DNA from: Thalassia testudinum | Lineage: Eukaryota > Streptophyta > Magnoliopsida > Alismatales > Hydrocharitaceae | Reading direction: 5' to 3' | Length of the DNA: 64,000 nucleotides | Assembly (NCBI GenBank): GCA_037157565.1 | Contig: JAZHRO010000003.1 | Span: 72,294,501-72,358,500 of the forward strand | In this document: positions 57,954 through 64,000 of the stretch, piece after piece | How positions within the stretch are numbered: position 1 is the stretch's first letter | Layout: every line of letters starts with the position of its first letter | Translations under genes and position numbers: made by a program | The notes under the pieces: generated by a model | The model's input: only the letters and a program-made list of their open reading frames with translations | The model's database searches: none | What the model was told of the DNA's origin: nothing

Positions 57954-59190
57954 ACACTGGAAGGAAGTTGGAAGGACGAGGAAGAGAAGGGACCCTGCAG
58001 CACAAAAAATACAAGCCTATCCATAGGTTAGGTAGCCTAAAGGTCTACAGACTCTCAAAATCCATCCTAAGATTATGGACAATTTACTCTACATATGTCC
58101 AGGCAATCCAACCAGTTAGAAGGAGGGACTGGGGAGAAGGTTCTTCCTTTGGCTTGCACCTCCAATTCTAGTGTACCCCCCAGCTGAGGTTGTTTGACAC
58201 TACTCCCCTAGCTACACATCTGATTGGCTAGTATAAGTAGGATAATCGTGAATAATCTCAATCTGGATCCTGTAGAGCGAACCAGTCCTTATGGCCAACG
58301 TCTACTCAATTTTAGTTAGACTTGGGATATTGGTGCTTTCGGAATGTGATGGGCCCTTAATGGGTTGTGCCCTTAATGATTTGTTTGAGAATGTGTGAAT
58401 GTGCACAACCAAGAGGTTTTCGAGTAAGATTATTAATGATGAGGTGAGTTTTAGGATTCGAATCTTGCTTAATAGCTTTTAGGATTCAAATATTAGGTGT
58501 TTTCTACCAAGTTTTGTGAGGCAAACCAAGTTTGTTGTCGAAAGCACGTGTTCAAGTATGTTCCTTTAGAAATCAAAAAAAATATGGAGTGCCTGGCTTG
58601 ACCTAATTATTGAATCCTATGGGACAGCTAGAAAATGAACCTCTTTTAGATTAGGTGGTGCGGCCTAAATAATTCACTCAATTGGCTCAAATTCATCACC
58701 AATTAAGGCACACAAAAAGGTGGTTAACCTAATATGATTTCTGCTCTTTTATGTGTTGAATTCATGTACCGAGTCCACAGGTCGGAAGCTTGGTTGAGTA
58801 GATGAAAATCAAGTTCGATTATGTGCCTCAAATGTGGGTGTATAGAGTGTGTAAATTGATTCGTCCCACAGAAAATATCTTTTTGTTTTTTTTTTAAAAT
58901 ATAAGATATGGGTGAGATGGGTGAAGGTGGCAAAAAAGACAAACAAAGTCCATCCTAGGGTTTATGCAAACACCTAAGTAGATTTGGTCTTGGTTATGAT
59001 TGTTGCAAAATGAGCTAGTGGGGGGGAAGTGGGGGACACTTATAGAGTACTCTACCCGCACTTTACTCCGATCTACTGCACTTGGATCTCCATGCTAGGG
59101 TACCTACAAAATAGTAGATCAAAGACAAGTAGGGTTAGTGCTATGTAAATGCAAAGAGGCATAATAAACAATAAAGTAAATTCCATTGCC
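57954..59190 (-). other. Element B: untranslated leader
   Basis: About 1.2 kb, related to the leader of C in its gag-proximal part. No supported gene. Confidence 0.6.
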
Positions 59191-59208
59191 TAGCCAGCAA
59201 CGGCGCCA
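59191..59208 (-). promoter_or_regulatory. Primer binding site of element B (tRNA-Asp)
   Basis: Minus strand TGGCGCCGTTGCTGGCTA; the first 11 bases match tRNA-Asp perfectly, followed by three mismatches. Three bases from the LTR. Confidence 0.85.
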
Positions 59209-59211
59209 AAA

Positions 59212-60711
59212 TGGTCGTGCGTGTTTTGCGTGTTAGAAATCGAGGTTACAAGTAACTTGTCAAAGTTGCAAAACACATCGATCAAATAAAATTTATACCG
59301 AAAATCCAAGGGAGTCTCGGGTCGAACACAGGGAGGCGACATTTACTTTGTGTGAAAATCGCGCTTCATTTCATTTCTTTTTGGTATTTTAGGGTTTTGA
59401 TATTTTTTTGTAATTTTGAAATAAAAGAAATCAAGCAAACGTATTACAACATAGAGATATAGAACAAATCTGATATATATTACTTCTAATGTCCATTACA
59501 AGAAACTATGAAAGCATACAAAGAGAGGGAGGTGGGAGGAAATCTCCCGAATCAGCTGTTCGATGAGATGACGGTGCCTGGCAGAATCTCGAACGAAGGA
59601 GGTGAGGAGCAGGATGATGGAGGTGAGATGCTGGAGGACGTCGAGTTGAGGAAAGCTTCAATGTAGCTCCAGAATGGGGTGAGAAGACGGAGTTGCTCTA
59701 CTACCGGAATGGAGGTGGAAGGACGGCTCCAAGGTGACCTATGAAGGGAGATGGGAAGTTGGAGGAGTATTTGGTGGGGTAGAGGTTCGCTACACTAATA
59801 GGCACCTTGGGAGCTTGAGAACAAGCTCTAATGGATCATTGGTAGGCTTGCTAGAGCTTGGGAGTAGGTGGGAGTAGAGTAGGTAGAGATGGCTTGGAAG
59901 GGAGGGGGTGAAGGTCCTTTTATAGTGGTGGAGAAGAGGCAAAAATCGGTATGGGACCATTAGTGACATCCAAGTTGTTGTTGGAAACGTTGCTATAGGT
60001 AGCTCATGCGCACTGCCACCCACAGCTAGCTTTGCTGCCTTGCAATGAATTATTGAGGGCTGTAAGTCCAACTCATGCGTCACTGTAGTCCACCTCACCC
60101 TACGTTGCCATCGCACCTGCCTTGCCACGAGTGCGTGCGCCCATGCACTGGTGCTGCACGAATGCGTGCCTGCACTCCCACGCACGCACTCGTGCTGCTG
60201 CGCGCGTGCGTTGTTGCATGCGTGCACTGGCGGCTTGGGCTGCGCCACATGGTTTAGTCTGGGCCATCCATCTTCTTCTTGTTGTAGGGGCTACTACAAA
60301 AGTCCGATTGAGTCGATTTTTGTGTCGTTAGGCTGCGATCGTTGACTCGAATCCATTTGCGTGGTCAGATTTATCATTTGAAGCTCCAAATTATGTCTCC
60401 TAGTCCATTGGCTGTTAATCTTCCTCGGATTGCATATGGTGCTACGAAACTTCGATTGAGGCAATTTCAGAAGTGTTAGACTCCGATCATCTTCTTGATC
60501 AGATCCGTGCGGTCGGATCATCAATCCGATGCTCCGAAATATATATCCTTCTCTCCTAACCACAAAAAGGACGCAATTAACCTAAATTATATACAACTAC
60601 TCTAAACGCATAATGATGCATGCTATGCAATAATTATAACATGATATGCAGTGCTAAGCCTAGAAACTATCACAAATAAGCATTTTACGATGAATTTATA
60701 TGTGTTTATCA
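59212..60711 (-). mobile_element. Element B: 5' LTR
   Basis: 1500 bp, TGATAAACAC to CGCACGACCA in element sense. TATA box CTATAAAAGG near 59916-59925 (minus). The TAGTGAC inverted repeat is decayed here. A GCGTGCG-rich stretch at 60110-60235 is expanded relative to the 3' LTR. Confidence 0.9.
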
Positions 60712-60716
60712 ATAGG

Positions 60717-61967
60717 GGATTTGCTTTGTCGGTTCTCATGCATGATGGAGAGGGAGCACGAAGGTGAGCTTCTTGTCGGAGGTAGCTACAGTTGGGTCGC
60801 TTCTTTTCGTGGTGGCGGTGGGGTACAGCGTGGCTGGAGATGCCCGGTCGGGGAGGAGGCTGGAGTTGGTGGCCAGCATCTTGCTAGATGTCTTGGAATT
60901 GCTCGACGCACAGTTGTTGGAGATGTGCAATGAGGTGGTTGCTAGATGCGCGAGGGGACCCACGTAAGCGTGTGGGAGCTGCAGTGCGTGCACCTCTCCG
61001 ACAAGTGCACCAGTCTGGAGGCCGGTGTTGGTAGCGCACTTGCTTGTTGCACGCATGGGTGCCCTGCTAGCTATGCGTGGGCTTCAGGAGAGGGGGTGCA
61101 GCAAGGAGGTGCGAGTGCTGGATGCAAAGGGGAGGAGCGAGGAGGCACGTGCACATTGGAGGTGGTTACTGCTACTACAGTGCGGAGAGGCATGTGCACG
61201 CAGTGTGGTCGTTCAGGCAGTGAGAGTGGTGTTGCACGCTGGGGGTGTCAACGTTTGAAGTGGTGGTAGGGTACGCGAAGATGGCGAGGATGGCAGCGAG
61301 GAGGCTTGCGTGGTGCACGTGGAGGCTGTGCATGCAATCTAGTCAGGAAGGGGATGAAGGAGGTAGCGATTGTTGGGTCTGTTGGTGGTTGAAGATATTG
61401 GGTTTGTTGGTGGAAGAGAAATAAAGGAAAAGGAAGAAGAAGAAGAAGAAGAAGAAGAAGATGGGGATGTTAGTGGTAGTGGTGAACGTGGACAGGGGTA
61501 GGGCCATAGTGTGAAGATACGGAGATGGTGTGCACAGTGGTGGGGTTGCAATGCCCGTGGTTGGTGGTGTGGACTATCACTCCACACACCCGCAGTGGTG
61601 AGGCTTTGATGGGGAAGAGGCCTGTAGTGGTGAGACGGAGGAGCTAGAAGCTTTGCATAGTGATGGAGTGAGGGTGGTGGCCTCCCTCTCATGGCAGACT
61701 CTCCTCCTCCATTATAGCTATGGCTGCAAGGATTTGAAATGGAGTGTGAGCATTGAAGGCTCGAGATCCACTTTTCACAGAGAAGGAATTCTCGTAGCTG
61801 TGGCTAGAGTGAATGGCCGCAGGAGGAGGAAGCGGACCCATTCATGCATTTAGATATGAATGCCACACATGAATTGTGCCTAATGTATTCTATCTAAATG
61901 TTAAAATTAACTTAATGTCTAGGCACTTAAATACCTAAATAGGCCACAAATATGGGCTAATCAAATA
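60717..61967 (-). mobile_element. LTR I, right part
   Basis: Continues LTR I after element B. Element-sense start is near 61967 (TGATTAGCCC), next to a polypurine tract. G-rich, with many short unsupported frames. Contains a GAA microsatellite. Confidence 0.55.
61433..61460. repeat. (GAA)n microsatellite
   Basis: About nine GAA units in LTR I. Confidence 0.95.
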
Positions 61968-62000
61968 CCCCATGCCTAGTTTTTGCTAGTCCCTAGCAAA
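61968..62000 (-). promoter_or_regulatory. Polypurine tract of element I with hairpin
   Basis: Minus strand: perfect hairpin TTTGCTAGGGACTAGCAAA (62000-61982) then AACTAGGCATGGGGTA. Marks LTR I as the 3' LTR of a minus-strand element whose interior was lost; LTR H begins 12 bp further on. Confidence 0.75.
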
Positions 62001-62012
62001 TTCAAGCATGAC

Positions 62013-63260
62013 TGATGTAGAGACATTTAATTAGGTTAAAATGCCGATTCATGCATGTTCCTAGGCTTAGATTTTCATTTCATACTATAAATATTGCATA
62101 GCATGCATCATCATGCATTTAGAGTAGTTGTGCATATTTTAGGTCAATTTTGTTCTTTTCATGGTCAGGAGGGAAGGGGATTCATTTCAAGGCCTCAGAT
62201 TGGCGATCCAAATGTACGGATCCAATCAAGATGATGATCGGAATCGACCCCCTCTGAGATCATCCTAATCAGAATCTTGTATCACCTTATGTGATCCAAG
62301 GAAGATCAATGGACAGGGGGCAATGCAACATTTCTATGGGTGTCGAATTAGAAATCAAACCATACAGATGGATCCATAGAGATGAACACAATCCGTCAAC
62401 ATAAAAATCACCTCGATCTGAGCACCGTGGCTTCCTCTACAAGCAAGAAAATGTGGACGGTCCAAATGATGCCACATGGCACCATCTGGAGCATCCACAT
62501 TTTCTTGCTTATAGAGGATGCCGCAGTGGCACCATCTGGAGCACCAAAGGTCACCAGCATCCTTCCAAAGGAGCTTCCCAACACACCATCTTAGCCGTTG
62601 AATGAGAATCCAACAGCTGCGAAGTCTTTCCCACCACGTTCCCACACCGCTCTTCTTGACTCAATCAGGAGCTTGGCACAATGGTTGCGGACTCAACTCC
62701 TAAAGGTGGGGCGCGAGTTTGAAACATACCAAGCCCCCCCAATCACTCAATTGAGCTAGCGCCAGTGCACGAGCCAGTGCACTCGCACCGCAGTGCAAGC
62801 GCATCAACACAAACGCGCGTGACACGGCGTGCAAGCATAGCAACCATGGGCGAGAGTTGGCACGGATCTTCAGCAATAGCCTGGGCAGACTTTTAGTGAT
62901 GCTTACAACCGTCACTAATTACTTATTTGAGCAAGGCCAGCTGCGGGCGTGAGCGATGGGGGTGCAATCTTCAGCTACAACTGCATGGGGTCATTAGTGA
63001 CGCTTGCAGCTGTCACTACTGCCTTCTACATGAATTTCTTCTTCCTTCCACTATATAACCAACCCTACACCACCTATTCCTATTCATCTCTACCTAAATT
63101 ACTCCTACCTACTCCTAAGCTCTAGTTGCCTACCAAAGCTCCATTAAAGCTTACTTTCAGGCTCCAAAGGCCTCCTATTAGTGTAATGATCCCACTTCCC
63201 AACAAAAATTCATCCTTCATCCCACCACCTTCATAGGTTGCCTTGGAGCCATCCTCTGAT
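62013..63260 (+). mobile_element. LTR H (B/C superfamily), right end not defined
   Basis: Starts TGATGTAGAGACATTT, aligned with the C LTR start. Then the ATGCATTTAGA block, a region with CCACATGGCACCATCTGG, a tRNA-like stretch (62673-62735), two TAGTGA inverted repeats (62893-62918, 62994-63017) and a TATA box CTATATAACC (63051-63060), followed by R-region sequence shared with B (CTACCTACTCCTAAGCTCTA). Similarity fades after about 63260. No primer site seen, so solo or truncated. Confidence 0.7.
62434..62517. repeat. 24-bp inverted repeat with flanking direct repeat in LTR H
   Basis: Arms 62434-62457 and 62494-62517 complementary at 23 of 24 positions, 36-bp spacer. TGGCACCATCTGGAGCA occurs at 62477-62493 and again at 62526-62542. 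Confidence 0.85.
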
Positions 63261-63432
63261 TGCGTAGTAATCATAGGTCTTAATTGATCGAAATTAGTCT
63301 AGGACTTAGCATAAGTTAGGGTAATTCATGCATGCATAAGCGTTATCTGTATCTTTATTGCTTCGATTTAGATATGCATAAAATAATGTTATAATGTGAT
63401 GATTAAGTGCATTATGTCAATTACAGGTAATA

Positions 63433-63480
63433 AGCTGGATCTGGAGCTAGATTTGAAGCTAGATCTAAAGCTGGATCTGG
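63433..63480. repeat. Four tandem 12-bp units
   Basis: AGCTGGATCTGG, AGCTAGATTTGA, AGCTAGATCTAA, AGCTGGATCTGG in succession, outside any recognised gene. Confidence 0.9.
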
Positions 63481-63499
63481 AATAATGGGTGTTGCAGCT

Positions 63500-64000
63500 A
63501 GGCTGGAGTAGAAGACTTAGATTAGATATAGTGAATAATGATGTAAGGGAGTTAAGGTATGCTATTTTATTAAGTAGGAATAAAGCAGTAAAATGTGGAG
63601 AGCTTAGGTCCATCCTAGCCCTCGGATAGCCTAGAGACTTCCCCAAGCCTTAGCCACCCTTACATTAGGTCACCTCACACTAGGAAACCTTAAAACCCTA
63701 ATTCCAACCCATATCTGAATGTCCAGATAAGTTATAGGACGTCCAGAACCCTTAGCCAACTCCTGCACACCTTAAACCCACTTTTGCAATGTTATTGGAC
63801 GTCCAGACACTTTGTCAGGTGTCTAATTTCTACATAATACCCAAGGCAAAACCTTGAATTCTTGTTGACTTTGATTGGACATCTAGACAACAAGTCTAGA
63901 CTTCTGATTTTTGAGTATAAGACATCTGATTCCAATTTTGGACATCAGGAACTACTCTCCAGTTCCTATTTTGAGATTCAAGCCATGATCTTGGATCTCT
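63500..64000 (+). other. LTR-like sequence with GGACGTCC words, cut by the window end
   Basis: Repeated GGACGTCCAGA and related words at about 63740-63950 recall the A LTR (7560-7760). CACTAGGAAACCTTAAAACC near 63680 also has a counterpart in the A LTR. Probably part of an LTR of that group. No gene. Confidence 0.4.

Larger units (their letters stand above)
51845..60711 (-). mobile_element. Element B: complete non-autonomous gag-protease retrotransposon
   Basis: 3' LTR 51845-53285, 5' LTR 59212-60711, perfect target duplication ATAGG at 51840-51844 and 60712-60716. Primer site 59191-59208, gag 57953-56455, gag-protease frame 56435-55167, a further frame 55095-54655, then 3' noncoding region and polypurine tract. 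No RT, RNase H or integrase motif in the 5.9-kb interior. LTR architecture, gag and 3' region are related to element C, so it looks like a non-autonomous relative of that group, comparable to the TR-GAG class known in plants. Confidence 0.95.

Noticed and set aside
61339..61692. Minus-strand frame with poly-Ser
   Set aside because: Created by the GAA microsatellite in LTR I.
1..64000. CRISPR array, bacterial operon or organellar insertion
   Set aside because: No regularly spaced repeats with unique spacers, no operon-like gene order and no rRNA or plastid genes; all context is plant transposable elements.

Overview
The window is repeat-dense nuclear DNA of a flowering plant, most likely heterochromatin. 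I see no host protein-coding gene. Nearly all of it can be assigned to Ty3/gypsy LTR retrotransposons of the Athila type: LTRs of 1.4-2.8 kb, primer binding sites matching the 3' end of tRNA-Asp, gag-PR-RT-RNase H-INT order, and integrase motifs typical of Athila. A CACTA (TNP2) transposase relic is also present. The many in-frame stops look mostly like C-to-T or G-to-A changes, as expected of long-methylated DNA. The species cannot be named from the sequence.

Layout. 1-2930: 3' end and 3' LTR of plus-strand element J, with a TA microsatellite. 2930-8208: truncated minus-strand element A. 8207-20340: plus-strand element C, complete in domain order but full of stops; its 5' LTR end carries a full-length copy of the tRNA-Asp primer followed by a second, partial LTR. 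20341-24560: AT-rich, with a possible LTR (K). 24560-25035 and 50453-51469: the two halves of one CACTA transposase pseudogene. Between them is minus-strand element E (25036-50452, TSD AAGGG). Solo LTR F (38221-49907, TSD TCCCC) lies inside the 5' LTR of E. Inside F are solo LTR D (39055-40778) and complete plus-strand element G (42019-49179, TSD GGAAT). 51470-61967: LTR I, interrupted by complete minus-strand element B (51845-60711, TSD ATAGG). 62013-about 63260: LTR H. 63500-64000: part of another LTR.

Functional picture. C and E were autonomous (gag, protease, RT, RNase H, integrase) and are now dead. B has gag and protease but no RT or integrase, and G and A lack a recognisable capsid domain; these would have needed proteins supplied in trans. 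Several elements share cis structures: a tRNA-Asp primer site, two PPT-like tracts each preceded by a hairpin, a hairpin in the 3' noncoding region with compensatory changes, and G-box and TTTAGTGACGG-type palindromes in the LTRs. The most unusual signals are the complete reverse-transcribed primer tRNA in C, the gag-protease reading frame of B with a predicted membrane helix, and the duplicated hairpin-PPT modules.
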